A stretch of DNA of 64,000 bases, from assembly GCF_019649055.1 (NCBI RefSeq), contig NW_026570253.1, forward strand, positions 124,001-188,000. Direction: 5' to 3'. Source of the stretch: Paramacrobiotus metropolitanus (Eukaryota; Tardigrada; Eutardigrada; Parachela; Macrobiotidae). The notes under the pieces are model-generated. The model was given only the letters and a program-made list of their open reading frames with translations. It was not told the origin of the DNA and made no database searches. Every line of letters starts with the position of its first letter. The first letter of the stretch is position 1. Of this stretch, positions 1 to 11,910 are shown piece by piece. The position numbers and the translations under genes are program-made.

Positions 1-671
1 TTGTTTTGGATTCTACGTCCAGAAATTATTCCATTATCGGCTGGACAATTTGATGTTATCACAATCTTTATCAGAAGAAACATTTCAATAAAGCTACCCT
101 TGGATCTTATTGTTAATGTAGTTAATAGTTAATACATAAGTGTGCTACAGTACTTAACCTAAAGCGTGCAAAACCAGTGTCTGTAATATAAGGAAGTGGA
201 GAGTAGTTAAAAATGTATAAGGATATTGTGCAGTTTTGTAGCTGTCGCAAAGGTTACTGTATGTGGTCAGAAAAACAGTTTCGGTCTGCGTTTGCCAGCT
301 GTACAGATGCTGCACCAACCATAAGCAATGAACCGAGCGAAAGTTACGACAATTTTGAAAATGAACCAATTTTATGTGCAACTAGTCAGTTTACGAAAAC
401 TAATTAAACCGCACTAATAGACATAAAGAGCGGCGAGAAAAACTAACCAGAAGTTTATTTGCGAAAAAAAGTTGCGTACAGAATGGAATGGCCACCTTTG
501 AATTGTACTTGTTAACTTACGCGGCGGTGAGTCACACCCCGTAACTGCAATACAAAACCCAGTCAAGGTTCTACCCCATACTTCTACCCTATAATTCTTC
601 TTCTTCTTAACCATAAACTTTGATTACTACACCTTAAGCTGTTCGGCTTATATCTACGAGATATTTTTTAG
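1..671. other. Left edge, upstream of the first DZIP1 exon; no confident gene
   Basis: I see no recognisable protein here. A 64-codon frame at 213-407 (+) has no family resemblance I know. The N-terminal part of DZIP1, which precedes the sequence at 672 in other animals, was looked for on the plus strand and not found, so it may lie left of the window. The stretch ends in a pyrimidine-rich 3' splice site (TTTTTTAG at 664-671). Confidence 0.5.
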
Positions 672-3600
672 AGATCGGTGGAGATACATCCGCAGTTCGT
701 AAAACTCTTCCAAACCATGCAGCTGTCGCTGGAATACCTTCTTTACGTGCAAGACCGTTTGCAGCGTGACCTTTCCACTCTCTCCACCTCCACCACCACT
801 CTGATTGAGGAAAAAGACACTGCCATCAGCAGTCTGACTACCGAGGTATGCCAGTTGCGACAAACACTGGACACCAGCCGTGACGAGTTGAAGAAGCGCC
901 GCAAATTGATGATCGCCCAACAGGAGATCATCAACAGTGCCGCCAAGGGCAGCTACCACAAATGTCCAGTGTGCGACAAAGCCTTCATCGAACGCAAATA
1001 CTTGGAGACACACTTCTGCCGGCGGCATCCCAACGATGACCTTTCCAAATACTCGGCCAGTGTGCCACAGTCCACCAACGCCTGTCGCCCGGAAGAGCAG
1101 AGCGTCGTGTTGGAGAAGTTGCAGACGCTGTTGCAGGAGGTGCAGCGGGTGGCGGAGTGTCGACGGGAGGATCGAACCGGTACGGAGCTCACGGCACAGG
1201 TAGAGCAGCGGCGCGATAGTCAGGAACGGACGAGTGTAGCCATGGTTAGGGATGAACGGAAGAGTGTAATGCGGGACGCGGCGTGTAGTGAAGAGCGGAA
1301 GAGTGGGCCGCCACAGCAGCAGCGCTCTAGTCAAAACGAACAGACCATCTTCGGCCTTCCCAGTGGCGTGGCCCATTTGGTGGTCCGCGAGTCGGCGCAA
1401 ACCAGCATCGGTGCGGGAGAAAGCTAAGCAAATGCGCAATGAGAAATGACAGAAACTCAGAATCGCGTATTGAGAATCAGTTGAAATCAGAAAAGAAATG
1501 TGGAACAACAGCAGTAAGATAACGTTGGGCTCGCACATGATATCTTACAATTAAGACCACGTAAAATTATCGCCCATTTTGTATGATATATATAATATGT
1601 GTGCGCCGTGTCGTGAGCCAATCACCGATTTGCACGACAAACATGATCATACGATATATATGCTCGATAGCTCAAATACAGAACGTTGTATGCATAAATC
1701 GCCACCGCTTTTTCATTGGTTTTTCTTAGGTTTAATGTTAAAAATTATTATACAATTTTGAAAAACTGCGGCAATAGCAATACCAGTGTCGACGACAACC
1801 ATGGCCGTGTCATGGTGTGTCTACGACGCGGGTGTTGCTACTATTGCTGTAACTTACAGTTTGCCCAAAATCAGTGTTTGTGTTTTAATCGTTTTGTTGC
1901 GCAAACTCAACAAATTACTGGTTACTAAAACTTCGAGCATGACTGCAAAGCTGGCTTACAATTGTCGCGTTCAACTTGTAGGTGCCGATACACGGGACGC
2001 TTGTGTATTTGACAACGACACCGAATCCACGCCGGAACCACTCCTTCCGAAACCGTCTCCTCCCGCTCAGAATCTCTTAGAGTTGTACGGTCGCCAACAG
2101 GCCGAAGTAGAGCACCTACGCAAATCCCTCACCGCGCTCCAGTGCCACTATGCCGAATCCGAGAAAGCCTTAAGCGAGCTCAAATCGGAATGGCAGAAAC
2201 TGGTTGAAACCCGCACAAAAGACACTGACGACACCGTTGACACTGTCCACCGCCGTGTCACAGATTTGGAAACGAAGTTGCGCTCGTCGGAATCCGCGTG
2301 GCAGGTTCGGTTAAATGAGACTCACGACGAGCATCAAAACTCCTTAACCGAACTGGAGCGCAGTTGGAAGAAAAAAGCGGAGGATGACGACAAAGCGCAT
2401 AAAGCGGAGAAACTGCGTCTGCAGATGATGAACGAGGAACAGGAGAAACGGATTCAAGAACTGGAAAAGCGGATTGCAGGGTTCACAGAGCGACCGGCCG
2501 GAGGGGGGTTGCAGGTACAACAGGTGCAAGTGCACAGTCGAGTGCGGAAGAATCAGGGCAATCTGACGCCGCGGCTGTCGGCAGCGGTACAGGCGCATCC
2601 CGCTATGCTGACTGATCTCAAGTCAGAGTTGGAACGGGCGCTGGATAAGAAGCTGGCGGAGTACGGCATTCAGAAGGGCACAACGACTGTGTCTGATCGC
2701 GAGCGGGATGTAATTTTTGGCCGGTTGCGCGATGAACACAGTCAGCTGCAGAACAAGCTGGCGAAATACGGGGTGAGTTCAGCGAACCGAGCGAAGCGCA
2801 CCGGCATTTTCATAAATTAACAGTCATATATAAGTAAAGGGGAAGTTAAGTTTAGACTGTAAGTTTCTGTTTATTTAGTTGCAGTACTGTATAAGTTTTA
2901 AACTGGTGCTTCATTAACCTATCAGCCTTGGGTGCTTTGAGCAGGCGGCGCGCAGCACCATCGAGAACCATATCCGTGACCGGCCGCCGACGGAATACTC
3001 CAGCACCGAACTCTTGGATGCTGCCAGTAAGATCCGCATCCGAACACGAACTGGCCGTCAAGTGATTGGCGATGACAAGTCGCAAAAGATCACGGAAATC
3101 ACCACCTACAACATTACGCCCATGCGCTCGCCGGACATGTCTGCAGAGCGAAATCGTAAGTACAATACGGTTACAAGTATCTCAGCGAGTACTTGCTGCT
3201 TACTAAAGCTCACCTTCGTGCATAACCGCGAGTCTGCTCGGTTACAGCAAACAAAGCTAAAAATATTTTCTTTTTTGTAAATTTTTATTTACTGACATAC
3301 TATAAGCTGCGGGCTTTCAAGCTTTGTATGAAACAATACGCTACCGCAAAACCGCCAGTACTGTATACGTCGCAAGCAAAGCGAAGGATGTAGGGATGTA
3401 GCTGGTGCTGCACAAGCATCACTGGTAATGGAATAAAAGCAGTGCATTTAAAGCATTGTCAGTAGTTTCTGCTGACGATCCTACAGTAAACAGACCCTAT
3501 ATGAGTTTTGTTGACTTCGTTGTTTAACTGGTTCTTTGAACTATTTTCGAAAATTTAAACCTTTAGCCACAGCGCAAAGCAAGTGCTGGTGACAGTTCTG

Positions 3601-3891
3601 ATGAACCATCTTTGAATTAGCATTTACAGAGTAGACTATGTAAATCTACAAGATCTACGAGTACGAGTGTACAAAGTGAGTTTTTAACATACAGAAACCA
3701 CCCCAAAAGCTGCGTCAAGAAAAGTCCATTTCGACGACAGTCCACAAACCGCTCATTCGCCGCCGCGGTTGTCTGCGGCGTCGGAGAAAACTCCGGACAG
3801 CGAAGACCATGTCATACCAACGGAACTGTCCAAGCCGGTCAGCAACACTAATAATGCCGACGACGAAGCCTGGTTTACCGACGAAGATTAA
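672..3891 (+). CDS. DZIP1: DZIP1 (DAZ-interacting zinc finger protein 1 / Iguana) homologue, 5' end missing
   Basis: Exons: 672-1410, 1982-2772, 2945-3155, 3695-3891 (stop TAA 3889-3891). All junctions are GT-AG, the phases agree, and together they give about 645 residues. The first exon starts with the helical segment FVKLFQTMQLSLEYLLYVQD that is typical of the Dzip-like N domain. It is followed by a coiled coil and a single C2H2 finger (KCPVCDKAF, then H and RRH; spacing C-x2-C-x12-H-x4-H). The second exon is almost entirely coiled coil and carries the DZIP1-type segment ELERALDKKLAEYGIQKG. The last exon ends in an acidic tail, AWFTDED. In vertebrates and flies DZIP1 works at the centriole and ciliary base in ciliogenesis and Hedgehog signalling; the same role here is inference. 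Seen: domain order and splice structure. The first exon(s) are absent or unrecognised. The plain open frame of exon 1 runs on to a stop at 1425, so the donor at 1411 is inferred from phase and homology. Introns of 571, 172 and 539 nt show nothing else. Confidence 0.85.
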
Positions 3892-4317
3892 ATGCCGCCA
3901 CACTCCAAGTGATTGGCTGGCGTCGCATAAATATAAGATAACGATTACAACCAACTGTTTTTGGACTGTCCTTTCTCCAGTATTGCCTTTTCACTTTTCC
4001 TGGTTAGATAAAGCAAAGTAGTAGTACTCATGGAAGATGTCATGAAGTACAGTACTAGATCAGTTTCCGAAGAAATCCTACCCTGTTATTTAGTCTGCGT
4101 GTGTTGGTTTGTTGGCGCCGCTGTTTGGCACCAACTATGTTGTTTTTGTTTTAAGTTATCAGGTTTTCATATTTGAATACTGCAGTAAAATTAAAAAGTC
4201 AATACACCATACAAAATAGATCAAAGAAACAATAATAAAGTGGGCAACAAACCGAAGGTAGAAACCATAAAAATAATAAAATGGTAAACAAGAGCATTTA
4301 AAACACCTGCAGCATTA
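3892..4317. other. Convergent intergenic spacer
   Basis: This spacer lies between the 3' ends of DZIP1 (+) and the receptor-ectodomain gene (-). It is AT-rich, includes an AATAATAAAG stretch near 4231 that could serve as a DZIP1 polyadenylation signal, and has no open frame of note. In particular no kinase-like exon is present for the neighbour on the minus strand. Confidence 0.5.
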
Positions 4318-4935
4318 CTAAAAAGAGAAACGGTTAAAAGTAAAACAAATGATTAAAACTTCAATAGGCAACAGCATTGAACAAAAGCGAAGAAACGAAT
4401 ACCGACCGTATCCCTCGTCGCTCAAGTGGTCCAACTCGGTTTCCTCCTCCGTCTCAAAGACAAACGGGTACCCGGCATTCGTCGTGCGGTTATCGACGAA
4501 GATCACATCATCGATGCTGCGAGGAACATCCGGCGGCGTAAGGGCGACGACTGTTGGGATCGCGACGGCAGTGGTTGTCGTGGTGGCAGAGGTGGTGGTG
4601 ATGTTGGGGGCCATAATGAGATCTCGGCGCAGATTACACAGATCGGCATCGCGACAACATCTCACGGTGTTGATATGGGGCTTCACGTAGTTCCCTTCGC
4701 AGAGGAAGGGACGCAGCGGGGGAATGAGGGATTCCTCATCGAGGCAGCCCCATACTGTCACCACCTGGTTGTGCCTGTCTGTCCAAGAGCGCGTAAAGCA
4801 GCGCCCTTTTCCGACGGTAGTGCAGACACCGTCTGGACAGTTCCAGCAGTGGCACCGCAGGCCGCAAGATGGAGTCCACAAGGATGCCATAAGCAATATT
4901 ATGCAAAGAAGTCCTGACATCTTGGTCGATAACAA
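4318..4935 (-). CDS. Secreted or membrane-anchored TGF-beta type I receptor / BAMBI-like ectodomain protein without kinase
   Basis: Single-exon frame of 205 residues. It opens with a signal peptide (about residues 1-25, MSGLLCIILLMASLW...). A ten-cysteine ectodomain follows at residues 28-101: C28, C30, C33, C38, C46, C64, C79, then C93-C94 and C100-N101 in the pattern RCCRDADLCN. That arrangement, with GCL at 63-65 and the closing CC-x5-CN, is that of the activin/BMP type I receptor extracellular domain and of the pseudoreceptor BAMBI. A Thr-rich linker (about 112-125) and an acidic stretch lead to a hydrophobic C-terminal segment (SMLLPIEVLIICFTF) that could be a membrane span or GPI signal. 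Known: BAMBI dampens BMP/activin signalling because it lacks a kinase. Inferred: this protein could act as a decoy. No serine/threonine kinase exon exists between this gene and DZIP1. Two in-frame ATGs (4935, 4920) compete as start. It could instead be a Ly6-type protein. Confidence 0.6.
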   Translation of the reverse strand: MLSTKMSGLLCIILLMASLWTPSCGLRCHCWNCPDGVCTTVGKGRCFTRSWTDRHNQVVTVWGCLDEESLIPPLRPFLCEGNYVKPHINTVRCCRDADLCNLRRDLIMAPNITTTSATTTTTAVAIPTVVALTPPDVPRSIDDVIFVDNRTTNAGYPFVFETEEETELDHLSDEGYGRYSFLRFCSMLLPIEVLIICFTFNRFSF

Positions 4936-5776
4936 ATTAATGGAAACGAGATTTCAATGTCGATCAGAACTAACAATATAAAATGTCAGAAGTACGATAT
5001 CATTACGAAGACCGGACGAAAGCAGTCGGCGTCAGCACCCAGGGTCAAGCAGGTGATACTCGTGATATGAATCGGCGGCAGTGAATATGGTTCGGGCTGC
5101 CCGAAAGAGAGTTGCACGTGCTTTCTATCTGCAATTACGGCATTTTGACACCTCCTTTCATTCCTTTTTTGCTTGAGACTCTGCAGGTGTTGCAAGAGTT
5201 TCAGGTGCAGTTCCAATTATTAAAGGTTGACTGTCATTCATAGAGTCTGTAGAACTAGTCCTCGGGCTGCGGACTAAACCATCCGAGATACATATTCATA
5301 AGGTTGCGTTAAATTGGTTGCGTAGACAAACTTAGCGTAGATTTATACAATAATAAGAAAATAAAAAAGTAGTGTACTTAATAAACTGGCTACACTGTAC
5401 GTTTATGAAAATTAATTGTAGCAAATTAAGAAAGACGTTCGTACTCGTTGACTGCTGGATTGTGTAAATTCACTAATTCAGATAGAGTACTGCTCGAGTT
5501 ACTGACGTGACTTTATACGTACAATACAATAATTATACTAACTGAGTAACTCGTACAGTGTACGATTGAGAAGTACTAACTTACTAAAACTTACAGAGAC
5601 ATGGTTTTAAACAAAAAGATTGTGGCTAGAAAAGTACGGATCTGCTGGGTTACCTGGGTATGTATACGTAGGTGCAGATTGTCCATGTCTCTTCCCATGA
5701 GACTAACCTGGTAAGCATGTCTCGAAATGGAATTAACATGCAGCTGAAGTCACTGTTTGCGGAAATTCCTTCTGGT

Positions 5777-6232
5777 TTACGGCATTACAGCACAGCATAA
5801 ACCCAGAGCGAATTTGCGCAAACGGTCATGGAAGTACTCGAAGACCCAACGGTTGATGGAACCCATCTGGGTGGAACCGTAAGATGTAAGGTGATGCGAA
5901 GAAGTCATACGAGTACCGCAGATTCGGCTGATGGATTTCAGTTTTGTAAGTTCGTTGTGACTTGGCACTACTTACGCAGATTAGGCTGATAACACCGGTA
6001 GAATCACGCTAAACATTATTTTCTGTACATTCATGTCATTCGGCAAAATTAATATAGTTGCGTACCGCGGCAGGAGCGCTGGGACAGCAAAATCGACAAC
6101 GGATTCCCAGCAGACGTCAAAGCGATCGATGAAGCGCGAGATCTTCTGCTTTCCCGGTTGGATCTCCATGGTCCATATCTCCGTGTTGATTGTGCGCAGC
6201 AGATGATCCTTAATAACCATTAAGTCTGTCGA
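5777..6232 (-). pseudogene. Coding-like island, possibly two exons of an unidentified gene or a relic
   Basis: On the minus strand a candidate exon from about 6232 to 6069 reads (M)VIKDHLLRTINTEIWTMEI and continues to FAVPALLPR, with a plausible donor (CG|GTACGC). A second candidate from about 5945 to 5777 can be joined in phase; it contains INRWVFEYFHDRLRKFALGL and a stop. Acceptors for both are weak. The opposite strand is also open over 6064-6232 (WDSKIDNGFPADVKAIDEAR...), so the strand is uncertain. A near-duplicate 15-mer, ATCAGCC(T/G)AATCTGCG, occurs at about 5979-5993 and 5927-5941. I do not recognise either reading. It may be a decayed gene. Confidence 0.2.
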
Positions 6233-6403
6233 AGCTTGCTTACTTTAATCTGTATTTGAACACAAAGGTCAAAGAACAAATGTACGTATTCTGCAGATGC
6301 ACAAAAATCTTGATGCGTTAATGTGCTTAGTAGTAAATCAGTCGAACAATGCTAACAATACGCACTTTACATAAAACTGAAACAAATGGCGAGACTTTTG
6401 CAA

Positions 6404-7530
6404 ACATGACTCCACAGAAACCTTTGCGGAAAAACCTTGGGTACACCTTTTGGAGCGCCAACAAGTCCAACGTTCACTTACGGACTCACGGTCACGCTAA
6501 CCAAAAACGCTAACCTACCAAAAACAGCAGAATCTACCTGCAACCGGATGATGATCTATATTCCGGGCTTTGTACTGTGGCAACGAATTTATTGCAGGAT
6601 CATCGGAGCTGAAGCAGCAGCAATAGAATAGTGCAGAACACAGATATTTAAATGTACTTACTTGCAGCTGCCTGCAGGGTGTGCGGGAGCAACGGCAGGA
6701 ATACCATCGACCCATTTCAGCATCTATAGCGCCGGCTAAAAGCTGGAATCAGACACGACTGATGTGCAAATATTAAATAAGGCTGACGGTAGCTTACATG
6801 ACGTATGTACGGTATGTACAGTATGTTTAGCGCCCGGGAACGTGTCAATCTGCCAAATAAATGGTACCACCTCTCATGAGTCAGAGCCGACAGATATCGA
6901 ACAATCCTGCCGCGGAAAGCGCATCTGGCGTTTTCGGGAACCGAGAGAACACGTCCCATAGAATGCATATTCTGTTATACGTAATATTTTAAAACAGAAA
7001 CGAATGCCCAACTAGTACCCAGTACGAGTAGCGAAGAGAACGCAGACAAAGAATCGTTGTGGCGGTTACTGTAAAAACCTTCGCCTGCGAGGTTTGCACG
7101 GTAAGGGCGTCCAGTCGCTTGAAAAGAAATTTATCCTTTGACATTTGCTATTACCGAGTTCAAGAAGGTCTATCCACATCCGGGAGGAAGACATTGCCGT
7201 ACTCTTCAAGCACCGGCGCTTCTCACTGTCTTAATGGAATCGCAGTTCCTCGCGCAGGAAGCTGAAACCGGTATATTCAGGGTCCGCGATCTGGCCCCAC
7301 TGGATAGCAGTGTGAGCATTTGGTGACTGGTCTGGATGTGACAATGGATGGCGCGGGAGATGTTCTTCGAGGGAGATCAATCGTGAAAGCATCCGAAATC
7401 GCCGGTGGGATGAAATTTGATTAAAAGAATCGATGCCGGCAAACGAGTGGCCAATGGTAAAACGGCAGCTCCGAAATAAAAGCGAATGGCAATCAGGAAG
7501 ACAGGGATACGTCCTTCGAAGACGTGAAGT
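6404..7530. pseudogene. Scattered relics, including a degenerate C2H2 finger
   Basis: On the plus strand near 6409-6510, a frame reads TPQKPLRKNLGYTFWSANKS followed by NVHLRTHGH. It has the layout of a C2H2 finger with its linker, but the cysteines are replaced and a stop follows. At 7065-7110 (+) a CEVC appears in another broken finger-like frame. On the minus strand 7528-7210 stays open for about 100 codons without a usable start (it includes NAHTAIQWGQIADPEYTGFS). Near 7200 a minus-strand frame reads APVLEEYGNVFLPDV, faintly like the pre-RT segment of Ty3/Gypsy pol. These readings conflict in strand and frame, so I treat the stretch as decayed sequence. Confidence 0.2.
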
Positions 7531-8560
7531 TTAGTGGTAGCTAGCGCAAATTAGTTCCGTTTATAATTATACTGCAGCTGCATGCAGCGGGTGCGCGCTG
7601 ATTGTAAGAACAGCTGTCCGCGAATGCCCGTAACGTTAACGTGGGCCACCGGAAGACAGATTTTATTTTTACCAGCGGCTTGGGTAAATCAGCCATAATG
7701 CTTGTCGTACGACCGTATGAATGCTTACTCTTATAATCATTGCAGGTTCCGGGTTTGTTTGCAATAACTGTTTGCATGCTACCAGGATTTTGGCTCTCTA
7801 AGGAAAGACATTGATTACTGCCCACATATAGAGAGTTCAGTTAAAAAAAATTCGTTCATCGTTCACATAACCCCTTTATATATTAGTATGCGATTTTCGA
7901 TTTGCGAACGCCAAATGATGAAGAGGATTACCACGATGGAAAAGAGCAATTTGTTACTTTTTCATACCGAGACAGCCAAGCAAGCGTTGACCTGCGCCAT
8001 GCAGTGCACTCTCTGTCGTCACCGTTTATGTAGTTAAGTAGTTCGATTTTAATTAGATAACTGCATGATAGGTTCCATTCACCACCGAGCAGCTTTCATG
8101 ATGACAATTCATTTTCAAGCCATCTGCAATACTTGTATGCTGGCGGATTGTTAGTTTCGGAAAACTGAAGCAAAACTGCATGCAGAACCGGTTCTGTGCA
8201 ACAGCGATGTTCTAGCAAACCTAATTCGACTTACGTTTTTGGATATTTCAACAAAAAAAAGTGCCAAAAGGCTACAAAAAAAGTCGTTTTCACTGAGCAG
8301 GGAAGCTTGACTTAAAATTAATCTACTGAATCACCGCGCCGCGTGCCCGGATCTTTCCCTGATTGGGAAACGGATGATGCTTGTGGTTCCAGTCTCTGCA
8401 ACCGAACACGTAATAAAGTCCATCGTTACCACACTGACCATAAATTTCGATTTTTTCTCAACGGTAAATCAACACTGTTTTTCGAAAATAAAATATGAAA
8501 TTACACTACAAAACTTGATTAGCTCGCGCATTCGCGCCGCCGCCAGCTTAATAACTCAGC

Positions 8561-11369
8561 TCACTGGTTCATGGTGCAGGCGCGAGCGTGTCCACCTTTG
8601 CACAGCTGGGTCAAGGCTTGCTGATCCGCAGCGTCCAGCTCAAAGTCAAACAACTGCAAGAAAAATCCAGTGACAAAGCCAGCAAAGTGAAGATACATTA
8701 TTATTTAATCGAAATTGAACAAGCAAATTACCTGAAGGTTTGCCTGCAAGCGCTCTTTCCGCACGGACTTGGGAATTACAACGTAGCCTTGTTGCAGTAA
8801 ATACTTCAACAAAATCTGTAAGAATTTACTATTTCTTAACTGTAGTGAAACTATTTTATTGCTTAATAAGTTATTATTTTTTCAGATTCCATAATCATAA
8901 TAAGTTCAAAATCGATGTAAATCTGTTCTTCATCGCGATTTCTTAAAAATGTTTGGTTAGAGGCCCTTCCGTACTGCTTACGCTGAGGAGTCACAACAAT
9001 ACACGATCGTCTGTAATTTCCAATAAGTACATGTACTCGCTAGTCGGCGATACATAGACTCACCTGACCGGGCTGTTTTTTGTGCTTCTCGGCAATGCCC
9101 TTCACCGAGCTGTCCTCCAGGGGCGGCGGGTAGTCACTGGTCAAGCCGTCATCCGGTCGGTCGAAGCTGCCCAGCGGCGAGTAGCCGACGATGGTGATGT
9201 TGTGCTGTTTGCAGTACTGAATCAGCTCCTTATTCTGGTTGTAAACGTGCACTTCGATCTGGTTGACGGCGATCGGCAGGCTGCTGATGGCCTGGATGCG
9301 CTTCAGCTGCTCCACGTTAAAGTTGGACACGCCGATGTCTCTGGCTTTACCGGATTTCTGCACTTCCTCCAGTGCCTAAGAAATAAAAGGATATTTTATG
9401 GAAGATTACTCGTATGTAAATCAAAACCGCCTAAGATCAGTTTAGTGTTTCAACTTTTGCGGAATTTACCTAAGTAAAAAGCGAAATCAGGACATTAAAT
9501 GTAACGCTGTACTTAATTTCAAGGTCAAAATATTTAATGCAATGTGCGGCACCACTTGGATACAAAAAGGCAAATCACAGACATGTCTGACTGATTAGAT
9601 TACGCTCTGGCTTCAAGCAAATATTTAATAGTTATCAAATTAGTCTTCACCTGCCAGGTTTCTACGTAGTCGATATCGCTGTGCTGCATTTTGCCATCCT
9701 TGTCCCATGGAACGATGTCGCCGCCTTCCTGCATATGGAATACTAGTAATCAGTGCCGCCCATGGTTTATGACAGTTTTCGCATTTTAGCTGCGGTTGTT
9801 ATCTGGATGCATGTTAGTAACAAGCACATATCTTCTTCACTACTTCGAGTAGTGCACTAAGCCTGCGCTAACAGATTAAAATTAAAATCTACAACGTAAA
9901 CCAGTACATACAATGGAAACCCGTTGATTAAAGTAGAAATCAAAAAAAGCCTATCAAAAAAATGACGAATCAGAATAGTAAGTAATCTAGGAGTAGGAGC
10001 AATAATTTGACTGCACATTGCAGTGATTGCACCAAGCTGTAAAAAATGGACCCAATGTAAAATTAAATGCAAATTACCTATACGATTGCAAACAGAAGTG
10101 TATATACAACACAATAAGCAGGTTGCGGTATCAACGAAGGGGTACGATTGACGATAGAATTAACGACGGGGTACAATTAACGAACATTTAAACGGCAGTA
10201 CCCGTCGTTATTAACGAAACGAAGGGGGTATCGTTATACAACACAATAACTTTTTATCAGCTTTACAATTAGCAGCTTCCGTCTCATAATACTGCTGTAC
10301 TATTGCTACATTAACACAAACTTGCTTTGCCGTGATATCAATATGCCGGTTTCTTAGAATGCTTTCTTTCTTTCTTTAGCGCTTCCTTACCAGATATCCC
10401 ATGGGCCAGTGGATGATATACAGATCCAGATAATCCAGTTGCAATGATTTCAGAGTCTCCGCCAGGCCCCTCTTGACGGCTTCTTTGGAATGGAAAGTAT
10501 TCCATACCTAATAGAAAGCCAGGATAGGATGAAATAAAGTCGAACAAATCAACGTTTTCCATACAAAGTGTCGCACATAAAAAAAATTATAAAAGCGAAA
10601 AGTAAGTTACAAACAAAAGTGAATATAAATAATTGTGAATAAAATGAAAATCCAAAAACTAAATACGAAAGAAAACTATATTGTTCTGGATTTTATTTTT
10701 ATGAAAAAGATCGTGTTAAAAAACGCGCAAAAATGAGACAGGAGCCATATACTTCTATTTCAAGAATATTCAGCAAAACACTACTCGTACAGCAATTAGG
10801 TTTTTAGACAAATACTCGTATAAACACTAACAGAAACTGTTGAAAAACAGATCGGCACAAATTATTAATGATTGTACAATAAAACAAGAGCAGGCAATTG
10901 CAGTAAATATTAGAGAAATCAGATCTGTTGAACTCAAGAGCATCTGGCATGTAGCCACTTGCTATGTACTCTGTACATTTAACATAATAATTTCATGACG
11001 AAATGCAAACCGCTAGAGGCCGTTTGTTGGCGTTCACCGTTACGACTCACTTTGCTGCAGATGAAGAGATCTTCCCGTTTCACCACACCTTCCTTGAATT
11101 TCTCCGCGAATGCCTCTCCGATCTCATTCTCGTTCTGGTAGATAAAGGCGCAGTCGAAATGTCGGTAGCCGACGTCGATAGCGTCCTTGACAGCTTGCTT
11201 CACTTCGCCCGGTTTCGACTGCACACAAAGCGCAACCACAAGTTTAAGCGACCAGATTCTTCTTACCGGCGCTTCATGGGAATATTACCTTCCATGTTCC
11301 CAGGCCGACAACGGGCATGCGAGCACCGGATGGCAGTTGGACGGTGGGGATCTTCGGAGCGGAAGACAT
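8561..11369 (-). CDS. Aldo-keto reductase (AKR superfamily), 7 exons
   Basis: Exons in order: 11289-11369, 11051-11218, 10391-10507, 9651-9728, 9064-9375, 8732-8815, 8561-8653 (stop TGA 8561-8563). Every junction is GT-AG and every exon is phase 0, giving 310 residues, the normal length for a single-domain AKR. The NADPH-dependent carbonyl reductase signature is complete: N-terminal [15 protein letters not shown], catalytic tetrad Asp49 and Tyr54 ([13 protein letters not shown]), Lys83 (LFICSK) and His116 (IIHWP), then [10 protein letters not shown] and [16 protein letters not shown] for cofactor binding. The C-terminal [10 protein letters not shown] is also typical. The protein is expected to be a cytosolic TIM-barrel enzyme reducing aldehydes, ketones or sugars. 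The closest subgroup (AKR1-type) is a guess and the substrate is unknown. The start is the first ATG, followed by the usual [12 protein letters not shown]. Introns hold nothing coding; the 661-nt intron 9730-10390 carries a short insertion flanked by direct repeats. Confidence 0.95.
10103..10249. repeat. 117-bp insertion flanked by 15-bp direct repeats
   Basis: TATACAACACAATAA occurs at 10103-10117 and again at 10235-10249. The 117 bp between contain two or three degenerate copies of a unit of about 28-30 bp (AACGA(A/C)GGGGTAC(A/G)ATT...), one in opposite orientation (GTACCCGTCGTTATT near 10198). The direct repeats look like a target-site duplication around a small insertion in an aldo-keto reductase intron. 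The class of element is unknown. Confidence 0.45.
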
Positions 11370-11910
11370 TGCGGTGAATTTCGTAAAACTGCAGATTCGA
11401 TTACAGCTGCCGCGAGCACGTAGCTGGAACACGTTCAGTCCAGGCGAGAGAGCAAACTGTCAATTAAATAACATTCCACATCGACCGTAACCGGCTGCAG
11501 AAATGTTGAGCTTAAACCCGGTGTCGGCCGACCAAATGGCAAATGCTACAATGATAACAGAATATTAATTTAGTGATTGTACGATTACGTAAGCGCAAAA
11601 TCAGCTGACAAAAACTGGAACCTGGATCATTGCAGGCTTTTGCAGCCAAATGAAACTGTCAGCGCCATGACGCATCTTGGGAGGCGGTGCGAGGCGAAGC
11701 TCGATGCAAAGAGATGGCCCTCGGCTCGTTACTACTGAAAAAAACTTTGTCAGGTAAAATTACTAGTATAATACCTAAATCTTCTCAGTTCTCAGTTCTC
11801 ACTGAAGTTTCTTGCGTCATCTGGTTATTCTTTACTTTACAAGTCGTTAATCTGCTTATTTGCTCCTCTTAAGACTTGCTTGTTGGAGGATTTTAATTTG
11901 AGGGAACGCC
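11370..11910. promoter_or_regulatory. Divergent intergenic region, aldo-keto reductase / TOMM5-like
   Basis: These 541 bases separate the start codons of two head-to-head genes and presumably hold both 5' UTRs and promoters. I see no clear TATA box and no further open frame that I would support. Confidence 0.4.

Larger units (their letters stand above)
4936..8560. other. 3.6-kb stretch without a confident gene; coding-like fragments
   Basis: The stretch is flanked by the receptor-ectodomain gene and the 3' end of the aldo-keto reductase. It contains several islands of higher G+C and codon-like texture, described separately (5777-6232 and 6404-7530), but no frame I can tie to a family and no complete splice pattern. 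The remainder (4936-5680, 7540-8560) is AT-rich, and I see nothing in it. Confidence 0.4.

Noticed and set aside
654-1538. 294-codon minus-strand frame across the DZIP1 exon
   Set aside because: It is the antisense of a well-supported zinc-finger/coiled-coil exon and has no domain of its own.
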